From assembly GCA_011526085.1 (NCBI GenBank), contig WYBC01000014.1:17860-81859 (forward strand): a stretch of DNA of 64,000 nt, given 5' to 3'. Position numbers and translations under genes: made by a program. The notes under the pieces are model-generated. The model was not told the DNA's origin, did no database searches, and worked only from the letters and a program-made list of their open reading frames with translations. The DNA is from Lysobacter sp. GTDB lineage: Bacteria; Pseudomonadota; Gammaproteobacteria; Xanthomonadales; Xanthomonadaceae. Position 1 is the first letter of the stretch. The number at the start of each line of letters is the position of its first letter. Below are positions 28,614 to 38,699 of this stretch, in pieces.

Positions 28614-28629
28614 CGCAAGTGCGGTGCCA
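28614..28629 (-). promoter_or_regulatory. Sigma-54 (-24/-12) promoter of the aldehyde dehydrogenase gene
   Basis: On the minus strand TGGCACC, four bases, then TTGCG. The GG and GC doublets are exactly 10 bases apart, as sigma-54 RNA polymerase requires. It lies 40-55 bases upstream of the ATG at 28574. Confidence 0.85.
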
Positions 28630-28769
28630 ACCGCGCCCTGCTGCGTCGCAGCATCGACAAATCTCCGCCCTGGCACGGACTTGCGATGCCGCATGTTGCA
28701 ACGCACAACGCGCGGCGATTGCAAGGCGGTCGCGTCTGTGTTGTTTATGGAAACAGATGTGATTGCGAC

Positions 28770-28786
28770 TGTCGCAGAATGCGACA
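28770..28786. promoter_or_regulatory. 17-bp perfect palindrome, probable binding site of the AcoR-like activator
   Basis: TGTCGCA, GAA, TGCGACA: perfect 7-bp arms. It is about 140-155 bases upstream of the sigma-54 promoter, a normal enhancer distance, and also 11 bases before the activator's own ATG, so binding there could repress the activator gene. Smaller palindromes (GTTGCAAC near 28695, GTTTATGGAAAC near 28743) lie in the same gap. Confidence 0.6.
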
Positions 28787-28797
28787 CAGGAGACACC

Positions 28798-30696
28798 ATG
28801 CGCCGAATGCATCCGACCGCGGAACTGGCCCAGGCGCGCCGGGCATTCTTCGAGCGCGGCAGCGTCGCCGCGGTCGATCTGCCGAAGACGATCCTGCGGT
28901 CGTGGCAGCGCTGCCGGCGGCTCGGGCTGCCGGAAGAACGCACGCCCGCGATCGAACCGGTGCCCGAAGCGCGGCTGCGCGAGATGCGCGACCGCAACGA
29001 GCGGCTGTGGCGCCTCGCCCGCGCCGAACTGGAAGCGCTGGCCGTCGATGCCGACGCCAGCGGCAGCATCGTCATCCTCACCGACGACAGCGGCTGGATC
29101 CTCGACGCCACCGGCCATCCGCAGTTCCTCGACAAGGCCGGCCGGGTCGCGCTGCGCCCGGGCACCTGCTGGAACGAGGCGCAGGTCGGCACCAACGCGA
29201 TCGGCACCGCCATCGTCGAACGCCGGCCGGTGGAAGTGCGCGGCAGCGAGCATTACCGCGCGCCGCACGGCATCCTCACCTGCACCGCCACGCCCATCCA
29301 CGATCCCTACGGCCGGCTGGTCGGCGTGCTCGACATCAGCGGCGACTCGCGCGCCCAGCATCTGCATGCGCTCGGGCTGGTGCGGATGGCGGTGGCGAAC
29401 ATCGAGCATCGCTATTTCGACGACGGCATCGACGGCTGCGAACTGTTGCGCCTGCATCGCGACCCCGCCCTGCTCGGCTCGGCAAGCGAAGGGTTGTTCG
29501 CGTTCCGCGGCGGCAAGCTCGTGGCCGCGAATCAGGCCGGCCTCGCGCTCGTCGGCATCGATCGCGACGATCTCGGCCGGGTCGGTTACGACATGCTGTT
29601 CGACGACGCCCTCGCCCGCCTGCGCAGCGAAGGCGCGGTGCGCGACCGCTGCGGCCGCGTGCTCTACGGCAAGGTCGACGGCGATGCGGCGAGGCCGGGC
29701 ATCACGATTCCGCTGTCGCCCCCGCGCGCGCCGGCGCCACGTGCGCCGCAACCGCGCGCGGTTGTCATCGACACCTCACCGCTGTTCGACGCCGCCACCG
29801 CCCACGCGCTGGAACGCGCGCGACGCGTGCTCGACGCCGAGCTGCCGGTGCTGATCGTCGGCGAGACCGGCACCGGCAAGGAAGTGTTCGCGCGCGCGCT
29901 GCATGCCCGCTGCGCGCGCGCCGGCAAACCCTTCATCGCGGTGAACTGCGCGGCGCTGCCGGAAGGGCTGATCGAATCGGAACTGTTCGGCTACGAGGAA
30001 GGCGCCTTCACCGGCGCGCGCCGCCAGGGCAGTCCCGGCCTGCTGCGCCAGGCCCAGGGCGGCGTGCTGTTCCTCGACGAGATCGGCGACATGCCGCTGG
30101 CGCTGCAGCCGCGCCTGCTGCGCGTGCTGCAGGAGCGCGAACTGTCGCCGCTCGGCGGCGGCAAACCGGTCAAGCTCGATTTCGCGCTGGTCTGCGCGAC
30201 CCACTGCGACCTCGACGGCGCGGTCGAATCCGGCCGCTTCCGCGCCGATCTCTACTACCGCATCGCCGACCATCGCGTGCGGCTTTCGCCGCTGCGCGCC
30301 GTGGCCGATCGCGGCCTCGTCGTCGACACGCTGTGGTCGCGGATGGGCCATCGACGCACGCTCTCGCACGATGCGCATGCCGCGCTCGCCGCCTACGCCT
30401 GGCCCGGCAACTGGCGCCAGCTCGTCGCCTGCCTGCGCACGCTGGTGGCGCTCAGCGACGACGGCAGCCGGATCGAACCGCGCGACCTGCCGGACTACCT
30501 GCAGACGGCGGATCGCGATGCGCCCGCTGCGACGATCGGCGGCGGCGGCATCGCCCCGCTCGGGCTGCTGGAAGAGACCGCCATGCGCGACGCCCTCGCC
30601 GCCTGCGACAGCAACGTCGCCCGCGCGGCGCGACTGCTGGGCGTGAACCGCAGCACGCTGTATCGACGATTGGGGACGCCGAAGCGCCCGAACTGA
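28798..30696 (+). CDS. Sigma-54-dependent transcriptional activator, AcoR-like
   Basis: A 632-aa enhancer-binding protein. The N-terminal part (about 70-200) resembles the GAF-type sensory domain of AcoR ([34 protein letters not shown]), followed by a PAS-like stretch (220-300). The AAA+ domain has Walker A GETGTGKE (355-362), the sigma-54 contact loop GAFTGA (402-407) and Walker B LFLDEIG (424-430). The C-terminus is a Fis-type helix-turn-helix ([20 protein letters not shown]). The start has AGGAGACACC before the ATG. It is divergent from the aldehyde dehydrogenase gene with a sigma-54 promoter between them. Confidence 0.92.
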   Translation: MRRMHPTAELAQARRAFFERGSVAAVDLPKTILRSWQRCRRLGLPEERTPAIEPVPEARLREMRDRNERLWRLARAELEALAVDADASGSIVILTDDSGWILDATGHPQFLDKAGRVALRPGTCWNEAQVGTNAIGTAIVERRPVEVRGSEHYRAPHGILTCTATPIHDPYGRLVGVLDISGDSRAQHLHALGLVRMAVANIEHRYFDDGIDGCELLRLHRDPALLGSASEGLFAFRGGKLVAANQAGLALVGIDRDDLGRVGYDMLFDDALARLRSEGAVRDRCGRVLYGKVDGDAARPGITIPLSPPRAPAPRAPQPRAVVIDTSPLFDAATAHALERARRVLDAELPVLIVGETGTGKEVFARALHARCARAGKPFIAVNCAALPEGLIESELFGYEEGAFTGARRQGSPGLLRQAQGGVLFLDEIGDMPLALQPRLLRVLQERELSPLGGGKPVKLDFALVCATHCDLDGAVESGRFRADLYYRIADHRVRLSPLRAVADRGLVVDTLWSRMGHRRTLSHDAHAALAAYAWPGNWRQLVACLRTLVALSDDGSRIEPRDLPDYLQTADRDAPAATIGGGGIAPLGLLEETAMRDALAACDSNVARAARLLGVNRSTLYRRLGTPKRPN

Positions 30697-30740
30697 AGTC
30701 GATCCTCGGCACGGATCGCCGACGATGCCTGCGCGGGCGA

Positions 30741-31271
30741 TCAGTCGCCGGTGACGACGGTTCGCGTCGAACTGTTGAGCACGAAGACGTGGCCTTTCGC
30801 GCGCACCAGCACCTCGGTGCCGCTGGTCGAGATCGAGAATTCCTTGCCGAGCCGGGTCGATGCGCGCAGCTTCACCGTCGCCTGCCGCCGGTCTTCCGAC
30901 AGGTCGATCGATTCGATCGTGAACTTCATGTCGGGCTCGATCCTGAGCGACTTGAGCAGCGCTTTCATGGTCAGCATCGAGTCGCGGATCGCCGCGCAGG
31001 CTTGCCGCTGATCCAACGCGATGGTGTCCTCCCCTTCCGGCGTGCGCATCACATCCACCGCCCGGTAGGCCCGGTGCATCGATGCGCACTGCGCTTCGGA
31101 GTCGAAGCTGCGAAGGGCGTTGATCTGCTGCTGGTAATGCGCGTAGACGATGTCCTCGTCGAGCTTCGACTGTGCGCCCCGGTAGTAACTCATCCCGTGC
31201 CGGATCGCCAGGAAGCCGACGATCACCGCAAGCCCGAGTCCGATGTGTTTCCAGTTGCGTTTCGATTCCAT
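30741..31271 (-). CDS. Membrane-anchored protein of unknown function, tandem paralogue 2
   Basis: A 176-aa protein with one N-terminal membrane helix (HIGLGLAVIVGFLAIRHGM) and a probably periplasmic domain. It shares [12 protein letters not shown], the Gln/Ala-Cys-Ala segment RQACAAIRDSM, FTIESIDLSEDRRQATVKLR and a terminal STRTVV-type end with the neighbouring gene at 31315-31848. Two cysteines are conserved in both copies. No family name is known to me. It is the last gene of the guaB-guaA leftward run, 43 bases after its paralogue. Confidence 0.75.
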   Translation of the reverse strand: MESKRNWKHIGLGLAVIVGFLAIRHGMSYYRGAQSKLDEDIVYAHYQQQINALRSFDSEAQCASMHRAYRAVDVMRTPEGEDTIALDQRQACAAIRDSMLTMKALLKSLRIEPDMKFTIESIDLSEDRRQATVKLRASTRLGKEFSISTSGTEVLVRAKGHVFVLNSSTRTVVTGD

Positions 31272-31314
31272 TCCAGCCTCCGAGCCGTGCTCCGGAACAA
31301 GCGCTGCGGATGCC

Positions 31315-31848
31315 TCAGCGCATCGACACCGTGCTGCGGGTGTCGGTAAAGGTGCTGTAGACCTGACCCCAGCGCCGGACCAGCGTCTCCGTCCCGGCGG
31401 TGGTGATGGAGAGTTGCTTGCCGATGCGCATCGAGGCGCGGATCTTCACGCTGGCCTCCTTGCGATCGGGCGACACTTCCACCGATTCGATCGTGTACTT
31501 GAACTCGGGCTCGAGCTTCGTGGCGGCGACGAGCTTCTTCATCATCTTCATCGACTCGCGCGTCGCGTCGCAGGCCTGTGCCTGATCCATGACGATGCGC
31601 TGTTCGCCGCGCGGCGTCTTCGCGACATCGACCATTCGGTAGTCCTTGTCCATCATCGCGCACAGCGTCTTCGCGTCGAACATCCGGGTCGCGTTGATGC
31701 TTTCCTGGTAATGGGCGTAGACGATGTCCTCGTCCAGTTTCGTCAGCTGTATCCGGGTCACGTGATAGCCCAGCACCAGCAGCGCCATCGAGACCACGCC
31801 CGCGATGTTGCGGGGCGTGATGCGGAAGAATTCCCTTGCGTCCATCAT
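31315..31848 (-). CDS. Membrane-anchored protein of unknown function, tandem paralogue 1
   Basis: A 177-aa protein with a membrane helix ([19 protein letters not shown]) and a domain clearly homologous to the product of 30741-31271: [66 protein letters not shown]. The start ATG overlaps the guaA stop (ATGA), so translation may be coupled to guaA. The function is unknown; the pair arose by tandem duplication. Confidence 0.75.
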   Translation of the reverse strand: MMDAREFFRITPRNIAGVVSMALLVLGYHVTRIQLTKLDEDIVYAHYQESINATRMFDAKTLCAMMDKDYRMVDVAKTPRGEQRIVMDQAQACDATRESMKMMKKLVAATKLEPEFKYTIESVEVSPDRKEASVKIRASMRIGKQLSITTAGTETLVRRWGQVYSTFTDTRSTVSMR

Positions 31849-33440
31849 TCCCACTCGATCGTTGCGGGCGGTTTGCCCGAAATATCGTAGACCACCCGCG
31901 AGATGCCGCGCAGCTCGTTGACGATCCGGCGCGAGACCGTGTCAAGGAACTCGTACGGCAGATGCGCCCAGTGCGCGGTCATGAAGTCGATGGTCTCGAC
32001 GGCCCGCAGGGCGATGACCCATTCGTAGGCGCGGGCGTCGCCGACCACGCCGACCGACTTCACCGGCAGGAACACCGCGAACGCCTGCGAGGTCCTGTCG
32101 TACCAGCCAGCCCTGCGCAGTTCCTCGATGAAGATGGCGTCGGCCTGCGCCAGCAGTTCGGCGTACTCGCGCTTCACTTCGCCGAGGATGCGCACGCCGA
32201 GCCCGGGGCCCGGGAACGGATGGCGGTAGACCATTTCGCGCGGCAGGCCGAGTTCGACGCCGAGACGGCGCACCTCGTCCTTGAACAGTTCGCGCAGCGG
32301 CTCGACCAGGCCGAGCTTCATGTGTTCGGGCAGGCCGCCGACGTTGTGATGGCTCTTGATCACGTGCGCCTTGCCGGTCTTGCTGCCGGCGGACTCGATC
32401 ACATCGGGGTAGATCGTGCCCTGCGCAAGCCATTTGGCGTTCGCGAGCTTGTGCGATTCTTCCTCGAAGATCTCGACGAACAGATTGCCGATGATCTTGC
32501 GCTTGGCTTCCGGGTCGGTCACGCCGGCCAATGCGCTGAAATAGCGGTCGGCGGCGTTCACGCGGACGACCTTCACGCCCATATGCTCGGCGAACATCGC
32601 CATCACCTGATCGCCTTCCTTCCAGCGCAACAGGCCGGTGTCGACGAACACGCAGGTCAGCTGTTCGCCGATGGCACGGTGCAGCAGCGCCGCGACCACC
32701 GACGAATCCACGCCGCCGGAAAGACCGAGGATCACTTCATCGGAACCGACCTGCGCGCGCACGCGCGCGATCTGGTCGTCGATGATGTTCGCCGCCGTCC
32801 ACAGCGCACGGCAGCCGCAGATGTCGAGCACGAAGCGGCGCAGCAGGGTTTCGCCCTGCTTCGTGTGGGTGACTTCGGGATGGAACTGCACGCCGTACCA
32901 GCGCCGCGCTTCGTCGGCCATCGCGATGATCGGCACGCTGTCGGTGCGGCCGGTGACGACAAATCCCTCTGGCAGCCGGGTCACGCGATCGCCGTGGCTC
33001 ATCCACACATCGAGGCCCTGGCGGCCCGGGTGATCGGTCAGCGCACCCAGCAGCTTGTCGTCGCCGGTCACTTCGACTTCGGCGTAACCGAATTCGCGGT
33101 GATGCCCGCCCTCGACCATGCCGCCGAGCTGCATCGCCATCGTCTGCATGCCGTAACAGATCCCGAGGATCGGCAGGCCGCTGTCGTACACCTGCTGCGG
33201 CGCGCGCGGCGAGCCATCCTCGGTCGTCGATTCCGGCCCGCCCGACAGGATGATGCCCTTCGGGTTGAACCTGGCGATGTCGGCCGGATCGTGGTCCCAG
33301 GCCCAGATTTCGCAGTAGACGCCGATCTCACGGATGCGACGCGCGATCAGCTGCGTGTACTGCGCGCCGAAGTCGAGGATGAGGATGCGGTCGGCGTGGA
33401 TGTCGTCGCTGTGGATGTCGTCGGTACGGATATCGGTCAT
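31845..33440 (-). CDS. guaA: GMP synthase (glutamine-hydrolysing)
   Basis: Converts XMP to GMP. The 531-aa protein has the class I amidotransferase domain ([15 protein letters not shown], catalytic Cys in [19 protein letters not shown]) and the ATP pyrophosphatase domain with the P-loop [14 protein letters not shown] (near 240) and a C-terminal dimerisation part ending [10 protein letters not shown]. Ahead of the fold are about 15 extra residues with repeats of DDIH ([14 protein letters not shown]), absent from most GuaA. It is downstream of guaB on the same strand, separated by REP elements. Confidence 0.97.
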   Translation of the reverse strand: MTDIRTDDIHSDDIHADRILILDFGAQYTQLIARRIREIGVYCEIWAWDHDPADIARFNPKGIILSGGPESTTEDGSPRAPQQVYDSGLPILGICYGMQTMAMQLGGMVEGGHHREFGYAEVEVTGDDKLLGALTDHPGRQGLDVWMSHGDRVTRLPEGFVVTGRTDSVPIIAMADEARRWYGVQFHPEVTHTKQGETLLRRFVLDICGCRALWTAANIIDDQIARVRAQVGSDEVILGLSGGVDSSVVAALLHRAIGEQLTCVFVDTGLLRWKEGDQVMAMFAEHMGVKVVRVNAADRYFSALAGVTDPEAKRKIIGNLFVEIFEEESHKLANAKWLAQGTIYPDVIESAGSKTGKAHVIKSHHNVGGLPEHMKLGLVEPLRELFKDEVRRLGVELGLPREMVYRHPFPGPGLGVRILGEVKREYAELLAQADAIFIEELRRAGWYDRTSQAFAVFLPVKSVGVVGDARAYEWVIALRAVETIDFMTAHWAHLPYEFLDTVSRRIVNELRGISRVVYDISGKPPATIEWE

Positions 33441-33447
33441 GGCGTTC

Positions 33448-33529
33448 TGTAGGAGCGGCTTCAGCCGCGAGCTCTGGTTGCAACGAATCGCTCTTGCCGG
33501 AAACGCTCGCGGCTGAAGCCGCTCCTACA
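33448..33529. repeat. Inverted pair of GTAG-type REP elements between guaB and guaA
   Basis: Two 25-base arms (33448-33472 and 33505-33529) are perfect reverse complements. Each unit starts GTAGGAGCGGCTTCAGCCGC, with its own small hairpin GCGGCT/AGCCGC. The 32-base centre is not repetitive. The units resemble the GTAG REP family of Stenotrophomonas and related genera, which RAYT transposases move. In an mRNA the pair would form a long hairpin that could affect guaA levels relative to guaB. Confidence 0.88.
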
Positions 33530-33545
33530 AAAAGCGGGACGACCC

Positions 33546-35003
33546 TCACCCCATCCGATAGTTCGGCGGCTCTTTCGTGATCTGCACATCGTGCACGTGG
33601 CTTTCGCGCTGCCCCGCCCCGGTGACCTTCACGAACGATGGCTTCTTGCGCATGTCCTCGATGGTCGCGCAGCCGACATAGCCCATCGTCGCGCGCAGGC
33701 CGCCGGCGAGCTGGTGGACCACGTTCGCGAGCGGGCCGCGGTACGGCACGCGGCCTTCGATGCCTTCGGGCACGAGTTTGTCGGCGTCGCTGGCGTCCTG
33801 GAAATAGCGGTCTTTCGAACCTTTCTCCATCGCGCCCAGCGAACCCATGCCGCGGTAGCTCTTGTAGCTGCGGCCCTGGAACAGTTCGGTCTCGCCCGGC
33901 GCTTCCTCGGTGCCGGCGAACAGGCCACCGATCATCACCGTCGATGCGCCGGCGACGATCGCCTTGCCGATGTCGCCCGAATAGCGGATGCCGCCGTCGG
34001 CGATCAGCGGGATGCGGTCCTGCAGCGCTTCGGCGACCATCGACACCGCGGTGACCTGCGGCACGCCGACGCCGGCGACGATCCGGGTGGTGCAGATCGA
34101 ACCGGGGCCGACGCCGACCTTCACCGCGTCCGCGCCGGCGTCTTCCAGCGCGCGCGCGGCGTCGCCGGTGACGATGTTGCCGCCGATCACCTGCAGTTTC
34201 GGGAAGGTTTTCTTCGCCCAGGCCACGCGGTCGATCACGCCCTGCGAATGGCCATGCGCGGTGTCGACGATGATCACGTCCACGCCCGCCTCCACCAGCG
34301 CTTCGATGCGCGCCTCGGTGTCGCCGCCGACGCCGACCGCCGCACCGACCAGCAGACGTTCGCTGGCGTCGTAGGCGGCGTTCGGGTTGTCGCGTTTCTT
34401 CTGGATGTCCTTCACCGTGATCAGGCCGCGCAGTTCGAAGCCGTCGTTCACCACCAGCACCTTCTCGATGCGGTGCTTGTGCAGCAGTTCCAGCACTTCC
34501 TCGTCGGATGCGCCTTCGCGCACGGTGACCAGCTTGTCCTGCTTGGTCATGATGTGGCGCACCGGATCGTCGAGCTTCTTCTCGAAGCGCATGTCGCGAC
34601 CGGTGACGATGCCCACCAGCTGCCCGCCGTCGACCACCGGCACGCCGGAGATGTTGCGGGCGCGGGTGAGCTTCAGCACATCGCCGATGGTGGCGTCGGG
34701 ACCGACGGTGAAGGGTTCGCGGATGACGCCGGCCTCGAAATTCTTGACCTTGGCCACCTGCGCCGCCTGCAGTTCCAGGCTGAGGTTCTTGTGGACGATG
34801 CCGATGCCGCCGAGCTGGGCCATCGCGACCGCGAGACGCGCTTCGGTCACGGTGTCCATCGCCGCCGAGACGATCGGCAGGTTCAGGCGCAGGTCGCGGG
34901 TGAGCCGGGTGGCGAGGGAGACGTCCTTGGGCAGGACGGTGGAATGCGCGGGAACGAGCGAAACGTCGTCGTAGGTGAGCGCTTCAGCCTGGATGCGGAG
35001 CAT
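33546..35003 (-). CDS. guaB: Inosine-5'-monophosphate dehydrogenase
   Basis: NAD-dependent conversion of IMP to XMP, the first committed step to GMP. The 485-aa protein starts with [15 protein letters not shown], carries two CBS domains (about 93-205), and has the catalytic loop [17 protein letters not shown] with the active Cys near residue 304, followed by the flap with RGMGSLGAM and the C-terminal [10 protein letters not shown]. The ATG at 35003 matches the usual family start. GuaA lies downstream across the REP pair, making the normal guaBA order. Confidence 0.97.
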   Translation of the reverse strand: MLRIQAEALTYDDVSLVPAHSTVLPKDVSLATRLTRDLRLNLPIVSAAMDTVTEARLAVAMAQLGGIGIVHKNLSLELQAAQVAKVKNFEAGVIREPFTVGPDATIGDVLKLTRARNISGVPVVDGGQLVGIVTGRDMRFEKKLDDPVRHIMTKQDKLVTVREGASDEEVLELLHKHRIEKVLVVNDGFELRGLITVKDIQKKRDNPNAAYDASERLLVGAAVGVGGDTEARIEALVEAGVDVIIVDTAHGHSQGVIDRVAWAKKTFPKLQVIGGNIVTGDAARALEDAGADAVKVGVGPGSICTTRIVAGVGVPQVTAVSMVAEALQDRIPLIADGGIRYSGDIGKAIVAGASTVMIGGLFAGTEEAPGETELFQGRSYKSYRGMGSLGAMEKGSKDRYFQDASDADKLVPEGIEGRVPYRGPLANVVHQLAGGLRATMGYVGCATIEDMRKKPSFVKVTGAGQRESHVHDVQITKEPPNYRMG

Positions 35004-35042
35004 GGCCGGTCCGGTGGGGATGAAGCGCGTCATTCTACCGCG

Positions 35043-35108
35043 AATAGGGTGCGCCCCGGCGCACCGCATCCGACAGAACGAGAACCGGTGCGCCCGGGCG
35101 CACCCTAT
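35043..35108. repeat. Inverted pair of GGTGCGCC-type intergenic repeats
   Basis: 35043-35066 reads AATAGGGTGCGCCCCGGCGC then ACCG, identical to the minus-strand copy at 24425-24448. 35086-35108 is a near-complement ending GCGCACCCTAT. The pair fills the short gap between guaB and folD. Read leftward, the TAG of the second unit is the stop codon of folD. Confidence 0.8.
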
Positions 35109-35971
35109 GCGGGGGTTTCGGCGGCCTCGGCGGCCTCGATGGTGTTCTGCATCAGCGTGGCGACGGTCATCGGCCCCACCCCGCCCGGGACCGGGGTGAT
35201 CCAGCTGGCACGGTCGGCGGCGGCGTCGAACTGCACGTCGCCGACCAGCCGGCCGTCGTCGAGGCGGTTGATGCCGACGTCGATGACCACCGCGCCGGGC
35301 TTCACCCAGTCGCCCGGAATCAGCCCCGGACGGCCCACGGCGACCACCAGGATGTCCGCCTCGCCGACGTGCCGGCGCAGGACATCGGCCGGGGTGAATT
35401 TGTGGCAGCTGGTGACGGTGCAGCCCGCGATCAGCAGTTCCAGCGCCATCGGCCGGCCGACGTGGTTGCTCACGCCCACGATCGTCGCGCTCTGCCCGCG
35501 CACCGGGCGGTCGGTATAGGCCAGCAGCGTGGTGATGCCGCGCGGCGTGCACGGGCGCAGGCCGAACTGGCGCAGGGCCAGATGGCCAACGTTCTCGGGA
35601 TGGAAGCCGTCCACGTCCTTGCGCGGGTCGATCCGGTGGATCAGCCGGGTCGCGTCCGGGATGCCCGGCAGCGGCAGTTGCACGAGGATGCCGTGCACCG
35701 CGGGATCGGCGTTCAGGCGGTCGATCAGCGCCAGCAGCTCGGCTTCGGAGGTGCCGGCCGGCAGATCGAAGTCGAACGCCCGGATGCCGACCTTCTCCGC
35801 CGCGCGGCGCTTGTTGCGGACGTAGGACTGCGATGCCGGGTCGCTGCCGACCAGCACCACCGCCAGGCCGGGACGGGCCCCGCCGGCGGCCATGCGGGCG
35901 TCGACCCGGGTCCTGAGGTCGTCGAGCAGATGGTCGGCGATGCGTTTCCCGTCGAGGATCCTGGCGGTCAT
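35105..35971 (-). CDS. folD: Methylenetetrahydrofolate dehydrogenase/cyclohydrolase
   Basis: Bifunctional cytosolic enzyme interconverting methylene-, methenyl- and formyl-tetrahydrofolate, feeding purine synthesis. The 288-aa protein has the Tyr-xxx-Lys catalytic motif in [17 protein letters not shown], the ILVQLPLPG signature, [10 protein letters not shown], the NADP-binding [16 protein letters not shown] and the final [18 protein letters not shown]. The stop codon TAG belongs to an intergenic repeat. It is upstream of guaB on the same strand, in keeping with purine metabolism. Confidence 0.97.
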   Translation of the reverse strand: MTARILDGKRIADHLLDDLRTRVDARMAAGGARPGLAVVLVGSDPASQSYVRNKRRAAEKVGIRAFDFDLPAGTSEAELLALIDRLNADPAVHGILVQLPLPGIPDATRLIHRIDPRKDVDGFHPENVGHLALRQFGLRPCTPRGITTLLAYTDRPVRGQSATIVGVSNHVGRPMALELLIAGCTVTSCHKFTPADVLRRHVGEADILVVAVGRPGLIPGDWVKPGAVVIDVGINRLDDGRLVGDVQFDAAADRASWITPVPGGVGPMTVATLMQNTIEAAEAAETPA

Positions 35972-36047
35972 GCGGCGGTTCGGTGGCGGCGGAGCCCGCT
36001 ATTATCGCCCACTCCCGCCGCCGATATCGCCCCGGACTCTCTCCGAC

Positions 36048-36350
36048 ATGGACCCGCAGACCACCACCGAACTCGAAGCCGCCGCCTTTCGCCGCCTGCG
36101 CGATCACCTGATGCGCGAACGCGCGGACGTGCAGAACATCGATCTGATGATCCTCGCCGGCTTCTGCCGCAACTGTCTGGCCGACTGGTATCGCGACGCG
36201 GCGGCGGAACGCGGCATCGCGCTGGACAAGGACGCGGCCCGCGAAGCGGTCTACGGCATGCCCTTCGCGCAATGGAAGGCGCAGCACCAGAAGGACGCGA
36301 CGCCGGAACAGCTCGCCGCGTTCGAGGCGGCGCAGAAACGGCATGCATGA
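36048..36350 (+). CDS. DUF1244 family protein
   Basis: A 100-aa protein. The [21 protein letters not shown] stretch ([15 protein letters not shown]) and the [18 protein letters not shown] segment with CRNC are the hallmark of DUF1244. The two cysteines may bind metal. The function is unknown. It is divergent from folD and its stop overlaps the start of the hydrolase gene, so the two are cotranslated. Confidence 0.88.
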   Translation: MDPQTTTELEAAAFRRLRDHLMRERADVQNIDLMILAGFCRNCLADWYRDAAAERGIALDKDAAREAVYGMPFAQWKAQHQKDATPEQLAAFEAAQKRHA

Positions 36351-37126
36351 ATGGCATGCGTAGTTTCCTGATCATCGTCGCCGTGGTCGCCCTGTCCGGC
36401 TATGCGGGCGCGTGCTGGTTCCTGCATGCGCAACAGCGCGCGATGATCTATTACGGCGGCTTCACCGCGGCCGATCCCGCCGACACCGATTTCGCGCTGG
36501 AACGCCCGGACGCGACACTGCGCGGCTGGGTGGTGAATCCCGACGGGCGCGCGCCGATCCTCTATTTCGGCGGCAACGCCGAGCGCATCGAATCGAACCG
36601 CGAAGACTTCGCGCGGATGTTTCCCGGGCGCAGCGTCTATCTGGTCGCCTATCGCGGCTACGGCGCCAGCGACGGCACGCCGTCGGAAGCCGCGATCGTC
36701 GACGACGCGGTGGCGCTGTTCGACCACGTGTGCGCGCGGCACCCGGGCGAGCCGGTCGCGGTGATCGGCCGCAGTCTCGGCAGCGGCGTCGCCAGCCAGC
36801 TCGCCGCCCGTCGCCCGCTGGCGAAACTCGCGCTGATCACGCCGTTCGACAGCATGGTCGGCGCGGCGAAGTCGCACTACCCGATCTTTCCGGTGGACTG
36901 GCTGCTCGACGAGCGCTACGAATCGATGCATGCGCTGCGCGCGTTCGAACGGCCGGTCCTGGTCGTGCACGGCGGTCGCGACGAGATCGTGCCGGAAGCG
37001 AACACCTTGCGCCTGATCGCGGCGCTGCCCGCAACGCCGCAGGTGCTGCGGATCGCCGCGGCGGACCACAACGACATCGCGATGCACGCGGAGTACGCGC
37101 AGGCGCTGTCGGGCTTCATGCGCTGA
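36347..37126 (+). CDS. Membrane-anchored alpha/beta hydrolase
   Basis: A 259-aa serine hydrolase with one N-terminal membrane helix ([21 protein letters not shown]). The catalytic Ser lies in [15 protein letters not shown] (near 144), with a later Asp in [12 protein letters not shown] and His in [10 protein letters not shown], a normal triad order. It resembles the YfhR/BEM46-like group, whose substrates are mostly unknown. The ATG overlaps the TGA of the DUF1244 gene; an ATG nine bases later is also possible. Confidence 0.87.
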   Translation: MNGMRSFLIIVAVVALSGYAGACWFLHAQQRAMIYYGGFTAADPADTDFALERPDATLRGWVVNPDGRAPILYFGGNAERIESNREDFARMFPGRSVYLVAYRGYGASDGTPSEAAIVDDAVALFDHVCARHPGEPVAVIGRSLGSGVASQLAARRPLAKLALITPFDSMVGAAKSHYPIFPVDWLLDERYESMHALRAFERPVLVVHGGRDEIVPEANTLRLIAALPATPQVLRIAAADHNDIAMHAEYAQALSGFMR

Positions 37127-37137
37127 TCGCGTCGATG

Positions 37138-37197
37138 CATTTCGACTGCGGGCATTTCGACTGCGGGCATTTCGACTGCAGACATTTCGATTGCAGG
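37138..37197 (+). repeat. Four tandem copies of a 15-bp unit
   Basis: CATTTCGACTGCGGG is repeated four times in a row, the last two copies with one to three changes. It starts 12 bases after the hydrolase stop. An ATG at 37135 would read through it as a 33-aa peptide (HFDCG, HFDCG, HFDCR, HFDCR and a short tail, stop at 37236) without a ribosome binding site. Confidence 0.85.
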
Positions 37198-37259
37198 CAC
37201 GGCGCACGACACCGCGCCATCCCCCGTTCGGGGTAGTCCATCCCGGCTAAGACAGCCGA

Positions 37260-37332
37260 CCTACGGCAGCCGGCCTAGGCGAAAGACCGTAGGGCGAACA
37301 TGCGATACCCATCGCGCTTTCGCCGGCCTAGT
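37260..37332. promoter_or_regulatory. Nested inverted repeats upstream of the orphan operon
   Basis: CCTACGG (37260-37266) pairs with CCGTAGG (37287-37293), and GGCCTAGGCGAAAG (near 37272) is echoed in inverted form by CTTTCGCCGGCCTAG (37318-37332). They lie 55-130 bases before the first gene of the operon and are the only structured DNA in this gap. A TACGG half-site palindrome also precedes the LuxR-type gene at 47943. No clear -35/-10 pair was found. Confidence 0.45.
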
Positions 37333-37388
37333 GTCCCAGCGCAGACCCTTCGCCCATCCGGGCGCGGGGGAACGCAAGGGAGACGGCC

Positions 37389-38699
37389 ATGACGCATCCG
37401 CAGGTCAATGCAGGCAACGCCGCCGATGACGGCGATGCCTACGACGCACCGCTGGGTTACGACCACGGCGATGACCAGGGCGACGACGCGTTCGACGAAG
37501 CCGAAGCGTACGACGAGGCCGACGCCGGCTACGAAAGCGACGGCTACGACGACGAAGGCGATGCCTACGACGAAGCGCTCGGCGACGAATTCGACGGCGA
37601 TGCGGACGAAGCGGTCAATGCTCTGGACGATGATGGTCTGGACGACGATGCGATGGATCGCTACGCGGGCGATGCCTACGAGGACGCCGCGCTCGACGAG
37701 GCCGGCGCGGGTCTGCCTGCGCCGGCGCAGGCCAACGCGGCCTGGTCGGCGTTCGAGGCCGAACTCGCCGATTCCCTGGATGTCGACGGCACCGACGAGT
37801 TCCTCGGCAGCGTGCTCGGCGGCTTCTCGCGGGTGGCCGGCAGTCTCGCGCGCAACCTCGGGCCCGCCGCGGGCATGGCTTCGCGGCTCGGCGCGCATGC
37901 GCGCACTGCGGGCCGCTATGCCGGCCATGCCAGCCGTCTGGCCAGCGCCGGTTCGCTGCTGGCGCAGCGCCTGGGGCATCCCGGCATCGCCCAGCATCTG
38001 CAGCGCTTCGGCCAGATCTCGCGCGGCGCAGGTCGCGTCGCGGGCGGCTTCGGCGGCGCGCTCGGCAGCACCGCCGGCGTTCCGGGCCATCTGCGCAACG
38101 CGTCCCGGCTCGCCGGTCGCGCGGCCGCGCACCAGAATCCGCTGTCCGAACTGCTGGCGCAGATCGGGCAGCTCAGCGCCGGCGGCGCCGACGATTTCGA
38201 GGCCTTCGATGCGATGGCCGACCTCTACGAAGACGGCGTCGACGCCGCGCTGCCAGCCGCGGTCGGCCTCGCCGCGCGCCTGGCCGCGCGCGCGCTCGGC
38301 CCCCAGAACCTCGCGCGGCTGTCGCCGAACGCGCGTCGCGGCTTCGTGCGCGCGATCGGCGCGGCCGCACGGCACCTGATCCAGGGCGCAGGCCCGGGCG
38401 GCGTGCGCGCGCTGCCGCGGATCGCGGCCTCCAGCGCGCAGGCCGCGCGCAGGCAGCGCACGCCGCCGCAGCGCATCCCCAACCAGGTGGGCCGTACCGC
38501 GACCCGCGCCGCGCGCAGCGTCGCGCGCCGGCCGCGCGCGGTCGGCCAGTTGTCGCGCCCGATGTCGCCGTCGACCGCGCCGCCGCCCGGCGCCGCGCGT
38601 CCCACCGGCGTCGGCCGCGGCGTGCCTTCCGTCACCCGCGGCTCGGCACGCCGCTACGTGCTCCACGGACCTGTCGAACTGACGATCCGGCCGCTCTAG
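37389..38699 (+). CDS. Orphan operon gene 1: acidic/basic bipolar protein, paralogue of gene 2
   Basis: A 436-aa protein of no recognised family. Residues 10-115 are extremely Asp/Glu-rich with many Tyr (YDDEGDAYDEALGDEFDG). After DGTDEFLGSVLGGF comes a long Gly/Ala-rich helical region (135-270) and a second acidic patch GADDFEAFDAMADLYEDG. The last 150 residues are Arg/Ala/Pro-rich and end HGPVELTIRPL. The order DEFL, helical region, G-A-D-D/E-F-E-A, Ala-rich helix, basic tail, G-P terminal strand matches gene 2. There is no signal peptide. The start has an AAGGGAGACGGCC site. It heads the operon. Confidence 0.82.
   Translation: MTHPQVNAGNAADDGDAYDAPLGYDHGDDQGDDAFDEAEAYDEADAGYESDGYDDEGDAYDEALGDEFDGDADEAVNALDDDGLDDDAMDRYAGDAYEDAALDEAGAGLPAPAQANAAWSAFEAELADSLDVDGTDEFLGSVLGGFSRVAGSLARNLGPAAGMASRLGAHARTAGRYAGHASRLASAGSLLAQRLGHPGIAQHLQRFGQISRGAGRVAGGFGGALGSTAGVPGHLRNASRLAGRAAAHQNPLSELLAQIGQLSAGGADDFEAFDAMADLYEDGVDAALPAAVGLAARLAARALGPQNLARLSPNARRGFVRAIGAAARHLIQGAGPGGVRALPRIAASSAQAARRQRTPPQRIPNQVGRTATRAARSVARRPRAVGQLSRPMSPSTAPPPGAARPTGVGRGVPSVTRGSARRYVLHGPVELTIRPL

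Noticed and set aside
28671..28684. TGGCACGGACTTGC on the plus strand, similar to a sigma-54 promoter for the activator gene.
   Set aside because: The GG and GC doublets are 9 bases apart instead of 10, which sigma-54 polymerase does not accept; the minus-strand site at 28614-28629 is correctly spaced.
37138..37197. Tandem repeats considered as a CRISPR array.
   Set aside because: The 15-bp units are directly adjacent without spacers and no cas gene is present.
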